NCBI GenBank assembly: GCA_914767885.1 | Contig: CAJZBQ010000038.1 | Span: forward strand, 496,001-560,000 | Source of the DNA: Blepharisma stoltei | Taxonomy: Eukaryota > Ciliophora > Heterotrichea > Heterotrichida > Blepharismidae | Length of the DNA: 64,000 bases | Reading direction: 5' to 3' | In this document: positions 29,901 through 41,086 of the stretch, one piece after another | Layout of the letters: the number at the start of each line of letters is the position of its first letter | Position numbering within the stretch: position 1 is the first letter of the stretch | Translations under genes and position numbers: made by a program | The notes under the pieces: generated by a model | Database searches by the model: none | What the model was told of the DNA's origin: nothing | Seen by the model: the letters and a program-made list of their open reading frames with translations, nothing else

Positions 29901-32900
29901 CTATTTAATTATTTCTCTCTCATCAATTCTAATATTCGGAATTATCGATGTCAAAACCTGCAGCTTCCTCAGGGTTTTCTTTTCGGCTCTTATAAACGGC
30001 ATATAAAAGAACATAAAAAGAAGCACCAAAGCTATTATGAAAATAATGGTTTCATAAATCAGCCAATTCAATTGGTCGCTAATAATATCTTTAGAATCTT
30101 GATCAATAGTATCAAAGTCTACTCCCAAAGAATACTGCAAAGCTGATACATTCCCCATAAATGCTGCATACTCAGGGATAGGCCTAAACCCAGTAACTGC
30201 TGCTATATTAATTGAGTCTAAAAATAGCAAGTTTGACGCAGCAAAAGTCCCTTGCTGGATATAAAAATCAGTGGTGTCCCAAATTTCAAAAATCCTGACT
30301 TTCATTTCATGGGACATTAAATCTAAAAATTCCTTTTTTCTTAATTCAAAATTCATTGCTTTAAATTCTGTGCTGCTCAAATTATATTCAATTCTTGAGT
30401 TTTTAAATCCATAAGAGTTTGGAAATCAAATTATGTTGCTTGGCGATGTACAATCTCTAGCAAAAACACTCATACGGGATAATTGTGCTCGTTTAACGAC
30501 GAGATTTTGAAGAAGCCGAGGTCTACTATGTAAAAAATTTTCACATTGGTCGTAAAAAATATGCTGTAACTAATTAATTATATTTAGAAATTTAGAAATA
30601 TTTTTTTATAAACTTAAGTATTTTATATTTATGAGATAATTATATAGAAAAGAATAAAATTTTGAAAGAGTAAAATACATGGTATAGTCCAAGCACGACA
30701 ATAGATAATCCTGGATTTGGAGAATGCTTGGCAACTCCCAAGTAACTCTCGAATAAGTTGACGAACAAACTTTAGGAGTTGGCAAGCATTTTCCAAGCCC
30801 AGGACAATCTATTCATAGTACCTGGACTATAGTAAGTATCACAAAAACAAACAACCTTCAAATATATTTCACGTATACCCCTGAAGTAATTCTTTCTTTG
30901 CTTTTAGCAATTTTTGCTTGTGTTGTATAAGTTTTGACTTCATACTCAAGTCCATGCACAGAAGAAAGTCTTTGAATGCAAGCTCTTTTAGTCTCAAGGA
31001 ATGCAAGATGAGTGATTTTCCTAATAAAATTCCAGAAATCGTCATACTTTTTGTTAATCCACAAGGCACAGCCTATTAATATAAAAAAGAAAAACCCAAG
31101 AAAGCTGACACCTACATATAGCCATAAAGAGACGCTTAAGCCGATTTCTTCTACTCTATTGACTTCACAGTCTGTCAAGCTCTGTAGTGCAATATTTATA
31201 TACTCAAAAGAAAATCCTAGGCTGTTTAAGACAAAAAACTTAACATCGTCCAAATCATAAGAATTGTCTGATAGTAAAGTTATCAACTCTTCACCCTGAA
31301 TAAAAATTACATGAGATATATACAGTTCAACTTCATCATATATACCCTATTTATTTAAACAATTTATGGCCCTAGTTTTGGATTTAGATAATTTAAAAAA
31401 AAAAACAAATAATTACTAATTATGGTTGGATAGAATATATTATACTTTGTCATGTGAGGACTTGGCTCGAATGATCAGACTGGAATTATTTGATTGAGCA
31501 CCAGTTTTGAGCCATCACAATAATTTCAATCACTGTAATCATCTAGTAAAGCATTTTTCAAAGATTTTATATGACTTATTGAGTCAGTGAACAGTTCGAG
31601 ATCTTTAGTCAAATTATAAAAGCCATACCTAACATCATTATCTAAAGACCTTGCTAAATCTGCTGAAGATGCTAAATAAAACATAAGCTTCCCGAAGTCA
31701 GCAAAAACACTTATTTTCTTCAATTAAATATAAATAAAACCTAGTATTTTCCTTTTTAATTCAAAATTATATTTTTTCTTGTCTCATAAAATAAATATTA
31801 ATAATTGTAAGGAGAGCTAGAGAAATCGTATGAATGGTTTCTTGATAAATATAAGCTAAAATCGCTATACTTGTACTGATAGTTGCTAATGTCTATGTTA
31901 TTCTTACACATAGAAATAATACTCACTGAAAAATTTTGATATGCTTTATCATTTTTTCAATATATTTGTTTGCGATTCCTAACTAAAGGTTACGAGTAGA
32001 AGAATTAGAAATACTCCCTTGCATATTGGAAAGTGATTTTTCTTCAGTTCCTTCACTTTCTCTTAAGTTCTCAGAAAAAGTCTCATCAGCAGCTCCATTA
32101 GTTCCTGTTTCTTTATCTTCATCTACTGATTTAAGATAAAAAAAAAAATTATTATAAATTTTGCAATATCTTAATATTATAAAAAATATTTTTAAAAAAA
32201 TATGTACCCAGACCTGATTTAAACGACAAAATTGATTTCTTAAACTTCACACTATGAGAATTATCTTGATAATCTGATGTATCCTGACGCGTTTTTTCTT
32301 CCTCAAAATGATTTAACACATTTTTTTGAAAAAATTCAATTTGATCAGTTTCTTGGCCATCTTTTCACAATTTTATTTCATCTTCATCAATAACCATAAT
32401 AATTGTATGAATTACTGCTAGTCTCAGTTTTTTAATAGCATGCACCAGTGCAATTTCTTTACCTTTATTATTTATAACTAATGGCTCAAAAAGCTTCATT
32501 TTTGATATATTTAAATCAGGTACAAATTCCTTTATATGGTAATTACGGATATTATGAAAATTTGCACCTATATAATGAGGGAAAAGTTCTGAATAGTTAT
32601 AAATAATTCCTTTTTCAGATATTAAGGCAAGCTGTCTATTTGTAGTTCTGGGGGTTAAGGAAACTAAAAAATAAGCATTGTTATGGAAAGCTGTCAATTT
32701 TGGCTTCATGTCAAAAGACAGTGGATTTTTGATAGTGTACATTTCATCGACAGACATTTGGACAAAATTTTTAAATTGATCGAAATTTAACGGGTTTTTT
32801 TTGGTCAAATGTCTCGCTATCAAAAAGTTTCAACCAAAATTACTTCGGTAAAATGTACACTATCCAAAATGCACGATCATTGGACCTGAACCCGTCAATT

Positions 32901-34881
32901 TTATAAGAAATCTGCATTCTATAAGGTAGCCTAAGGTATTTTGTAAGAAAAATCCTCCTCTCTGAAGGATTTCTTCTTTTTTATAATTATTGTAAAAATC
33001 TTTCATATGGTCATCGTGGTTGTAAGAATAAGGGTCTGGTATATAATAACTAAAATGGCTGCCAATAAAATCAGAAATTGAGCCTTTTAGAAGTTGAGCA
33101 GCCTTTTCATTTATATAAGTGATGATCCCAAAAGTATCTTCATTAGCTGAAATTAGAATAATCCCAGCATTGTCTTCATATAGGCTTAAATTTTTATCAT
33201 CATTCCCATTAAAATATAATTGCTGGCTTATTCTGGTCTTTAGACGATTTATTATATTAGCTTGCTCTTCATCCCCAAGGACATTTTCAAGGAATGAGCT
33301 ATAAAGATCAAAAAGCTCTAAATGCTTGTGCTTTGATACTAATTTTGCATAAAATTCTTTTAGACTAGTCAAAAGATCAGAACTTTTGACAACAAGATGG
33401 TAAATTTTTTTATACTGTGGGATTTTTGCTGAAAATTCAGACCATAAATCAATAAGTGTGCAGCAAATTTCTTCATCTTGCTGCTTTACTTTATCAATAT
33501 CGGCCAGATATTCTAAATAATGAATATCAGTCAAAGAATCCCCTTTTTCTTCAATGTTCTTATTAGATCTCCATTCTTGAATGCTCCCTTCAATGCTGGA
33601 AGACACTGAATTAATTTTAGTTAGTTTTATCCTTGCCAGCCTTTCATCTTTCATAGCAAATAAGCAGTAATTTACTTCCCAAATCACAAGTAGCTTGTCT
33701 TTAGTCAGTTTTTTATTGTTATAGCATACTTGAAAATAATCAATTACTTGGGCTTTATTTTCTAATTCTTTATCCCATAATATTTTCCTTATGGTTTTTT
33801 CAAACTTATGTTGACTTGAAAAATCAATATCACATTTCTCAATATAATCAAGACGAATATATACAATTCAGCAATTAATACCAATTAATATGGGTTGCAG
33901 GAAAAAAATAAGAATAAAAATAATTCCTGCATTATCCATGGCTGTTCCAAGTAAAAATACTAAGAATATTCATGCCACTGAAAGAACTTTGCAAGATTTT
34001 ATTGCATTTTCGGCTTTATTATAGTATGATAGTTTTACTAATGATTCTATAAACACTAAAATTGAAGCAGCCAGAAAAATCACTTGATACTTTGTGGTGT
34101 CTGAGTCTGCAAATAGCACATAAGAGATACTCATAAATGTCCTCAAAGTCAATAATTTTAAATCAAATGAAGAATGCGATCTTGTTGTTAAATTTTTGTC
34201 TTTAAAAAAGTGCCTAATATCTGCAGTAAATAATTCTCAAAAATACGCCATTAAAATTAAGTAAATCATAGCAAAAATACTAAAAATTGCTCCTCCAATT
34301 CCATAATCAAGTAGCTTGGGGTCTTTACTGTAAGTATATTCGCTAATTTTGTCACAATTAAAAGTTGAGTATTTAAATATCATTGAAAACTCAACTAAAG
34401 AAGGAATATACAGTAAAGTTACACAAAACGATAATAAATTCCGAAAAACAAAAAGTAAAATCTTTGGAAACTTCATTTTGGCAAAGGCAGAAATTACCAT
34501 TGCCGAAAACGTACTGATACAGAAAGCCACAATAGAAAGAATTCCGTAGAATCAATATTCAGAAATTTTAAATGCATCAGAAAGATCGTTGACGTTAAAG
34601 TAGCTTACAATATTTCAGAATGCGATATAGTGATTTCATCCTGAAATACTCATATCAGGATGCCAAGCTAAGCCGATTATTTGAAGGCATATTACTGTTG
34701 ATAATAAAACTTCAATCATTATTTGAGACTTTATTTTATAGCCCCTGATATATTTGGACTTGCAAATTTTTCCAAATATTTTGAAAATTATAAGTTTTTG
34801 CTTCTCATAAAGCGATTTCTTGGCTTTAAATTTGATAGTTTTGGTAGTCTCAAAGAAGTTTTCAAGTGAGTCCAAGATCAT
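29901..34881 (-). CDS. TmcB/TmcC-like PAS membrane protein, paralogue A
   Basis: Giant multispanning protein, 1,394 aa after removing five IESs (30569-30829, 31345-31439, 31714-31819, 32134-32221, 32702-32902) and three 15-nt introns (31296-31310, 31893-31907, 31979-31993). Residues 1-330 hold about eight membrane segments; 390-560 are a helical, half-TPR-like region (WEVNYCLFAMKDERLARIKL, KHKHLELFDLYSSFLENVLG); 560-690 is a PAS domain (GIILISANEDTFGIITYINE, the following KAAQLLKGS); a charged linker follows, then paired membrane segments (one before FADFGKLMFYLA) and a final pair ending KTLRKLQVLTSIIPN. The architecture matches ciliate proteins related to Dictyostelium tiny macrocysts TmcB/C. 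A sensory or signalling role is an inference. Confidence 0.75.
30569..30829. mobile_element. IES in paralogue A (261 bp) ending in a palindromic element
   Basis: TA 30567-30568 and TA 30828-30829. Removal gives ATA CTT ACT ATA CAG CAT (I-L-T-I-Q-H), leading into IFYDQCENF as in the paralogue. The right half (30683-30831) is a large imperfect palindrome with inverse ends TATAGTCCA and TGGACTATA, apparently inserted at the IES boundary TA. Confidence 0.78.
31345..31439. other. TA-bounded IES in paralogue A (95 bp)
   Basis: Between TA 31343-31344 and TA 31438-31439. Removal gives AAG TAT AAT ATA TAT GAT (K-Y-N-I-Y-D), parallel to KYNLFDG in paralogue B, which has no insert here. Confidence 0.78.
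31714..31819. other. TA-bounded IES in paralogue A (106 bp)
   Basis: Between TA 31712-31713 and TA 31818-31819. Removal gives ATT TCT CTA AGT GTT TTT (I-S-L-S-V-F), matching SLSVFSTFG in paralogue B. Confidence 0.85.
32134..32221. other. TA-bounded IES in paralogue A (88 bp)
   Basis: Flanks share TTAAATCAG on the coding strand; TA 32132-32133 and TA 32220-32221. Removal gives TTT AAA TCA GTA GAT (F-K-S-V-D), parallel to LKSLDDEPE in B. Confidence 0.82.
32702..32902. mobile_element. Palindromic insert with 9-bp direct repeat, no TA (201 bp)
   Basis: Flanked by GTCAATTTT at 32693-32701 and 32894-32902. The ends are imperfect inverse repeats of about 43 bp (GGCTTCATGTC... against GGGTTCAGGTC..., both reaching TGATAGTGTACATTT or TGGATAGTGTACATTT). 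Removal gives ATA AAA TTG ACA GCT TTC (I-K-L-T-A-F), which matches FLIRLTAFSN in paralogue B. There is no TA in the repeat. Confidence 0.8.
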
Positions 34882-35383
34882 TTAATTTATTAAAAAAATA
34901 TGTGAATTGAATTTATTGCTTGTCTTCTTTCATATAAAACAAACCATATAATCTATGTTTATTTGTGAATTATCGAATATATAAAATTCTTTGAACCATT
35001 TTAATTATCTTAGCTTAGATAACATATAAATGCTAAAAATAAAAAGCCACAGCTAAATCAGGCTGATGTTAACATTATAGTTTATAAGGATTTGGATTAT
35101 ATCCACATAAAATTATTTATATTTTCTTAATTTAAAGATAGCGCTCTTCAAAATTTATTACAGTTGAAAGAAAATTTTAGATCATTGCTTTAGATTACCA
35201 CACCAAATAAAAACCCAGGAAATTGCTTAATAAAATCTTAACCTATAAACAATAATCATATTCTTCAATTAAAAGGGTTTAAACATGAAAAATGAGTTTC
35301 CTTATTAAATAATAAAAAATAAATTTATATTTTGATTATATTTAGCATTCTATAAGCCAGATTTGTTAATTACAAATAATTCT
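34882..35383. other. Intergenic region between paralogues A and B
   Basis: About 500 bp of AT-rich sequence between the start of A and the stop of B, both on the minus strand. No gene, palindrome or MITE end recognised; it presumably contains the promoter of A. Confidence 0.5.
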
Positions 35384-38300
35384 CTAATGCTTCAATATTT
35401 TTTTATTTTTTAACTTATCAGTATCTATTTTTGTATTTGGAATTACTGATGCTAAAACTTGTAGCTTTCTCAAAGACTTTTTCTCAAATGCAATAAAAGG
35501 CAAATAATACAGCAAAAAAATCAAAGCCAAAACTATAGAAAAAGCTATATTTACATAAATAAGCCAATTTACTTCTTGAGTTATAATATTTTTAGAATCT
35601 TGATCAATATCATCAAAATCAGATTCAAGCGCATATTGAAGCGCTGATACATTTCCTATATAAGCAGCATATTCAGGGATAGGTCTTAAGCCTGTTTTTG
35701 CAGCTATATTTATGGAATCTAAAAACATCAAATTTGAGGCAGCAAAGGTCCCAAATTTTAAATAAGCATTTTCCGAGTCTCAATTTTCAAAAATTCTTCT
35801 TTTCATATCATCTGACATTAATTTTAAAAAATTTTTTTGCCTGATATCATAATTAGTGTGTTTAAATTCCATGCTTGTCCAGTTATATTCTGTTCTTGAA
35901 TTCTTAAAACCATAAGAATTTGTATATCATAACAAATTGCTAGGTGAAGTGCAATCTCTAGCAAAAACACTCATACGGGATAATAATGATCTTTTATAAA
36001 CCATATTATGAAGAAGCTTTGGCCTGTTTATTAAGGATTCTTCACACTTATCATATAAGTAAAATTTTGACACAGTATAATACGCAGATGAGATTGCTAA
36101 AATAATGCAAAGTCTCCATACAAATTTTAAATAAATTTTCGATTTTATTTTCACATTCATTTTCTTAGGCCTAGCCATTTCAAAATTTCCATCAATCTCA
36201 TAATTTATTCCATGAACAGTCACTAATCGTTCAATGCAGGCTCTTTTTAGCTCTAAGCACGAAAGAAAAGAAACTTTTTTAATAAAATTTCAAAATTCAT
36301 CATAGTTTTTATTGATATTAATCACATACCCAATTAGCGCCCCCACAAAAATCATCAAAATACCTATCCCTAGGAACAGAAGCGCCGTAATATTTGTTCC
36401 GATTTCTTGTATCCTAACAGTTTCACAGTCAACTAAATTCTGCATTGCTGTACTTGCATACTGAAAAGTAAATCCCAGGCTATTAAGAACAATAAATTTT
36501 ACCTCATTTAATGAATAATTTCCATGGCTTAATAAGTTATATAAGTTGTCTCCCTATATAAAAAATACATGGCTAATAAATTGTGCAATCCCATCAAATA
36601 AATTATATTTTGATATATGAGATGATGGGCTAAAAAACCACATAGGGAGAATATCTTCTTTTACAATTTCTGAGCTCTGGCAATAGCTTCATTCATCGTA
36701 ATCAGATAATATAAAATTTCTTAATTCCTTTATATTGTTTATTGTATCCCCAAAAAGTCCGAAATCCCTTGTGAGGTTATAAACCCCATATCTTATTTCA
36801 TTATCAATAGATCTTGCTGAGAGAGAGAGAGAAATCTTTAATACAAAAATTGTAATTTTGATATATCAGCTTATATTTCAAAAATTACTAAGTCAGCTGA
36901 ATTCATCAAATTATACATTAGGCTCCCAAAGGTAGAAAATACAGAAAGAGAGCTGGTATGAGAAGTGTCCTCATAAATATAAACTAAAATCCCAACACTT
37001 GTGCCGATTGCTGCTAAAGTCTATATAAAAAATACAGAAAATAATAAAATTCATTGGAAAAATTGTAATTTGTTTAATAAATTGTCAATGTATCTGTTTG
37101 CGATAGCGGTTGAAGAATTAGAAAGGCTGCTGCCTTGTGCGACTGAAGCTGACCGATCGTCAGCGACTTCAATGTCTTTTAAGTCATCGATTAGAGTATT
37201 GTCAAAGGCTCCATTAGTTGTAGTCTCTGGCTCATCGTCTAATGATTTAAGCGAAATTATTGTGTCTTTTTGCCGGCGAAATTTGACTTTTATTTGCTTA
37301 ATTATTGAGTTTTCTGGGGATGTATCGGGGCTGTTTTCTTCTTCGTCGTATAGTTGTGTGTTTTGGAAGTATTCAATTTGATCGTTATCTTGCCCATTTC
37401 TTCATAGTATGCTATTTTATACTGAATTTTGCACATTAATGGCTTATTTCAAGAAAAGTAATTATATATATTGTTAATTTGACAAAAAAGGTATAAAAGC
37501 TCTTTTTCATCATGAACTATTACAAAAAGATGGATTATCGTGGTCTTGAATTTTTTTATAGTGTGGATTAATGCAGAATCAGTATATTTCACTACTACCC
37601 CCTTAAATTAGATCAAAATATAGGCAAAAATTTGCATTTTTTGGGTACTTTACCACCGTTTAAACTGGGAAAAAAAGTTCTATAGAAAAAGTTTAAGAGA
37701 ATGCTACTTAAACAGTTTTCACGCTGAATCGATTAATTTTTTTAATTTATATTGAAAAATTTAAATATAATTTTTTTATTAAAAAAATAAACATTTAATT
37801 AGAATAGGATTTTTTTCCAATTTAAAGAGGGGAGATTTAAGTACTAGTTTCTTTCCTTGCTGCTCTTTAGCAGTATGCCCCTAAGGTCAATTTAGAGTCT
37901 AGAAATATGAAAAACACTAGCGCATTAGCACACTTCGTTACTCAATCTGATTCTTCCAGTGGTAAGCACGATGAAAAGGATACTATGTAAAGCAATCCTG
38001 TTCATTTTTTCCCTTGTGCAGTAGTTATCGTGAAGGTCAAAGCTATAGCAATTTAAAAGATGAGCGAATTACCCTTTCATCCGAAACCATTTTATTATAT
38101 AGATTAATGCAATTTCTTGGCCTCTATGAAGGGTTATCCACGGATCAAATATATTCATTTCTTGCAAATTTAAATTTGGCACAAACTCTGAAATCACGCT
38201 GTTACGGATATTTTGCGACCTCGACCCTATATAGTGTGGGAAGAGTTCTGTGTAGTTATATATAAGACCTTGCTCAGAAACAAGGCAAATTTGGCGACTT

Positions 38301-40555
38301 GTATGCCTCGGGCGCAAAGACACCAAAAAATAAGCAAGATTGCTAAATGCAGTTAAACGGATAAGAAATTTGCACTCTACAAGATATCCAACTGTATTTT
38401 GAAGAAAAAGCCCTCCTCGTTTAATAATTTCTGTGGACGTACAATTTAAATAAAATTCCCTCATATATTCATCATGGCCCACACAATAAGGAAAAGGTAT
38501 AAAATTATGGAACGGCATCCCTACTAGATCTGATACTGATCCTTTTAATATATGAGCAGCTTTTTGGTTTATATAAGAAATCGCTCCTAAATTGCTTGAA
38601 TTTACTGAAATTAGGATAATTCCATTATTTTCTCCATACGCGCTTAAAAGTTTGTCTTCCCCTATAAGTGGATTGATCTCAGTTTTTATGCTGGCTTTTT
38701 TTCTATTAATAATATTTGCCTGCTCAGGTTCCCCTAAAATATTGTCTAAAAATGTACTGTAAAGCTCAAAAATCTGTATATGCTTATGTTTCGCTATTAG
38801 TTTTTCATAAAAAGTTTTTATTTGTGTCAAAAGCTGTGAAGTTCGGATCGATAAACGATAAATTTTTTTATATTGCGGGAATTTTGAGGAAAATTCTGAC
38901 CATAAGTCTATTAACGTGCAGCAAATTTCTTCGTCTTGGCGCTTGATTTTGTCAAGGTCATCTAAATATTCTAAATAATTTATGTCAGCAAGATCGTTGT
39001 CTCTTTCTTTAAAATCTTTTAAAGCTCTTCATTCTTGTATATCCCCTTCTAGGCTTGAAGTGACTGTATTTATTTTTGTCAGCTTTATTCTGGCTAATCT
39101 TTCATCATTTAATATATATAAGCAAAAATTTACTTCTCATATCACAAAAAGCTTGTTTTTTCTGAATTTTTTATTTTTGTAACAAATTGAGAAGGAATTT
39201 AGCACCTGAAGCTTGTCAGCTAATTTTTTGTCACATAGACGGTGCCGCATTGTTTTTTCGAAATCATATTGATTTTCATAGCTTATCGGCTGGGTTTGAA
39301 GTTGGTTAAATCTAGTGTTGATATATCTAGATATAATCAGCACTAATGGAGGCTGTACGAAGATATTTAGCGCAAAAATAATTGTTGCATTATTCATTGC
39401 ATTGCCTATAAGGAAAATTATAAGCCAAAAGACAATACAAAAATATCTGCAGATTTTTATTGTATTTTCGATTTTGTTGTAGTAAGGTAATTTTGATGTT
39501 CCTTCTAATGCAATTAAAGCTGAAAAAAATAGTAAAAATATTTGGTATCACTCGATATTTTGTTTTCCTAATAAAACATAGACCAAACTTTCAGATGTCC
39601 TAAATACCAGCAGCTGAAGATCTAGAGAAGAATGAGAGCGGGTTGTAATTGATCTGCGTGCGAAAACATGCCTAATATCAACTGTTAAAAGCTCAGCAAA
39701 CAAAAACTTTTTGATATATAGTTATATTTATATAATGAAATATCGAGCTAATTCTTTTTAATTGTATTTTAAAACATAAATTCAACACAATTAAACAAAA
39801 TATTTTGTTTGGAATTTTTGTGGAGTAGGATTTTTTTTAAATTTCGAAAAAAAATTAACCCCTCCTTGAGCGAACAAAATTGTTTTTTTCGCTCACAGAG
39901 GGGGGAGTCAGCAAAAAAAAGCAAAAGATACTAAAAATATGATAAGAAAAATGCTAAAAATAGCACCAAAGACTCCATAATCAAGAATAGAGGAATCCAA
40001 ATTATCAGAGAATTCTTCTATTTTAGAATAATTTAAGGCTGAATACTTAAAAGCCATCGTAAGCTGAACTAATGAAGGGATATAAAAAATACTCACAAAA
40101 ATCACAAGAGTTTTTTTTAATGCATATAAAAATAGCCTAGGGAGTTTTATATCAAAAATATTTAATACAAATAGTAAAATCACTGATAAAATGCAAGCTG
40201 TCAGGACTGCTATGTTTGTATAAAACCAATATTCTGCTATTCCTAATTCTTGGGAAAGGTTATTGAAATCGAAATAATTAATAAAATTTCAAAATGACGA
40301 GTAATTATTTCACCCTTTCACACCCATATTTGGATACCAAGTCATAGAAATCATTTGTAGAGCGATTATTCAATTTATTAGCGATTCAAAAATTATCTGT
40401 GTTCTGAGTTTGCAGTTTAAGCTATATTTTGATTTGAAGATTTTCCCGAGTATTTTAAAGCAATAATTTCTTTTTTTTCGAAGAAAAGCTGAGTTTTGTT
40501 TTAAATTGTTTGCTTCTGTATTGCCAAATAATTTATCATGTGACTCCAGCAACAT
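35384..40555 (-). CDS. TmcB/TmcC-like PAS membrane protein, paralogue B
   Basis: Same architecture as A: N-terminal membrane segments (ILKGS-type PAS comes later), WEVNFCLYILNDERLARIKL, half-TPR region (KHKHIQIFELYSTFLDNILG), PAS (GIILISVNSSNLGAISYINQ), linker, paired membrane segments and C-terminal KSLRKLQVLASVIPN. Inserts 36819-36889, 37407-37495, 37569-38104 and 39693-39907 and two 15-nt introns of identical sequence (36554-36568 and 37021-37035, GTATTTTTTATATAG) are removed. The sum is one base off a multiple of three: the junction at the truncated MITE (an A8 run at 39914-39921) leaves a +1 shift. A homopolymer error or a slightly different cut would repair it (about 1,409 aa); otherwise B is broken. 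Confidence 0.7.
36819..36889. mobile_element. Insert with AG-run end in paralogue B (71 bp)
   Basis: Begins with a GA/AG run followed by AAATCTTTAATAC and ends ...AAAAATTACT. Comparison with A (GATTTAGCAAGG) shows that GAC TTA GCA AGA is restored by removing 71 bp. The only shared flank is CT (or TGA on the left against TAA on the right), so the junction is not a clean TA pair. The AG-run plus AAATCTTTA motif recurs at 9982-10006 inside a MITE, suggesting the 3' end of a repeat family. Confidence 0.6.
37407..37495. other. TA-bounded IES in paralogue B (89 bp)
   Basis: Between TA 37405-37406 and TA 37494-37495. Removal gives GAG CTT TTA TGA AGA AAT (E-L-L-W-R-N), parallel to EIKLWKDGQETDQIE in A, with UGA as Trp. 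Confidence 0.82.
37569..38104. mobile_element. Composite IES in paralogue B (536 bp) with a decayed MITE
   Basis: Flanked by the direct repeat GATTAATGCA (37566-37575, 38102-38111) containing the TA used. Removal gives GAA ATT GCA TTA ATC CAC ACT (E-I-A-L-I-H-T). The left half (about 37598-37845) is a decayed family I MITE (CTACCCCCTTAAATTAGATC ... CCAATTTAAAGAGGGGAG). The right half is a GC-richer segment without recognised relatives. Confidence 0.75.
39693..39907. mobile_element. MITE family II with one end truncated, TCA duplication
   Basis: Flanked by TCAGCAAA on both sides (39693-39700, 39908-39915). The right end is the normal hairpin (CCCCTCCTTGAGCGAACAAAA ... CGCTCACAGAGGGGGGAG); the left end lacks the C-run and the tandem TIRs and begins at internal AACTTTTTGATATATAG. 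It is still bounded by the TCA duplication. The junction in paralogue B is one base out of frame. Confidence 0.75.
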
Positions 40556-40561
40556 TTCTTA

Positions 40562-40857
40562 CTCCCCCCTCCGTGAGCGAACAAAACCATTGGAAAAATC
40601 CTATTTTTTGCCCAAAAACCCAACAAAAATTTTTTTAATAGAAAGATTTATTATAGAGAAATAATTTTGATATATAAGTGATAATTATTATAATGAAATC
40701 TCGATCTAATTCTGTTTAATTTTTAACAAATTGCGTTTTAAAACAATTAAATTAATATTTGCTTTCCAATTTTTGCGAAGTGAATTTTTTGAAAAAACAA
40801 ATTTTCTATAAAATTTATATAACAAGATTTTTTTGCTCGCTCACGGAGGGGGAGCTA
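40562..40857. mobile_element. MITE family II directly upstream of the paralogue B start codon
   Basis: Starts CTCCCCCCTCCGTGAGCG at 40562 after TTA 40559-40561, and ends CTCACGGAGGGGGAG followed by CTA 40855-40857 (a TTA with one change). It begins only 4 bp from the ATG of B (40553-40555), so it would occupy the 5' leader or promoter in the germline. Confidence 0.82.
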
Positions 40858-41086
40858 GTGGAAAATTTAATTTATGGTTAATGGATAAATGGAGTTTATT
40901 TCATGTATTTTGAAACTCGCAAATTTAATTTTTATAATTAAACAAATCTGCTCTTTTCTAATTTTTTGGAATAAACTTATATAGAATGGAAAATCTTTAT
41001 AATTGATGCTATTTAAGGCGATATAAAAACTTCTTATATATTAAATTTACATAAGTTTATTGCAAAAAAATTTGATAAAATTAATT

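Noticed and set aside
36819-36889. Ordinary longer spliceosomal intron (GT...CAG) in paralogue B
   Set aside because: A GTA...CAG splice would give GAC TTA CAA and shift the frame; all other introns are 15-16 nt, and the AG-run end recurs inside a MITE.
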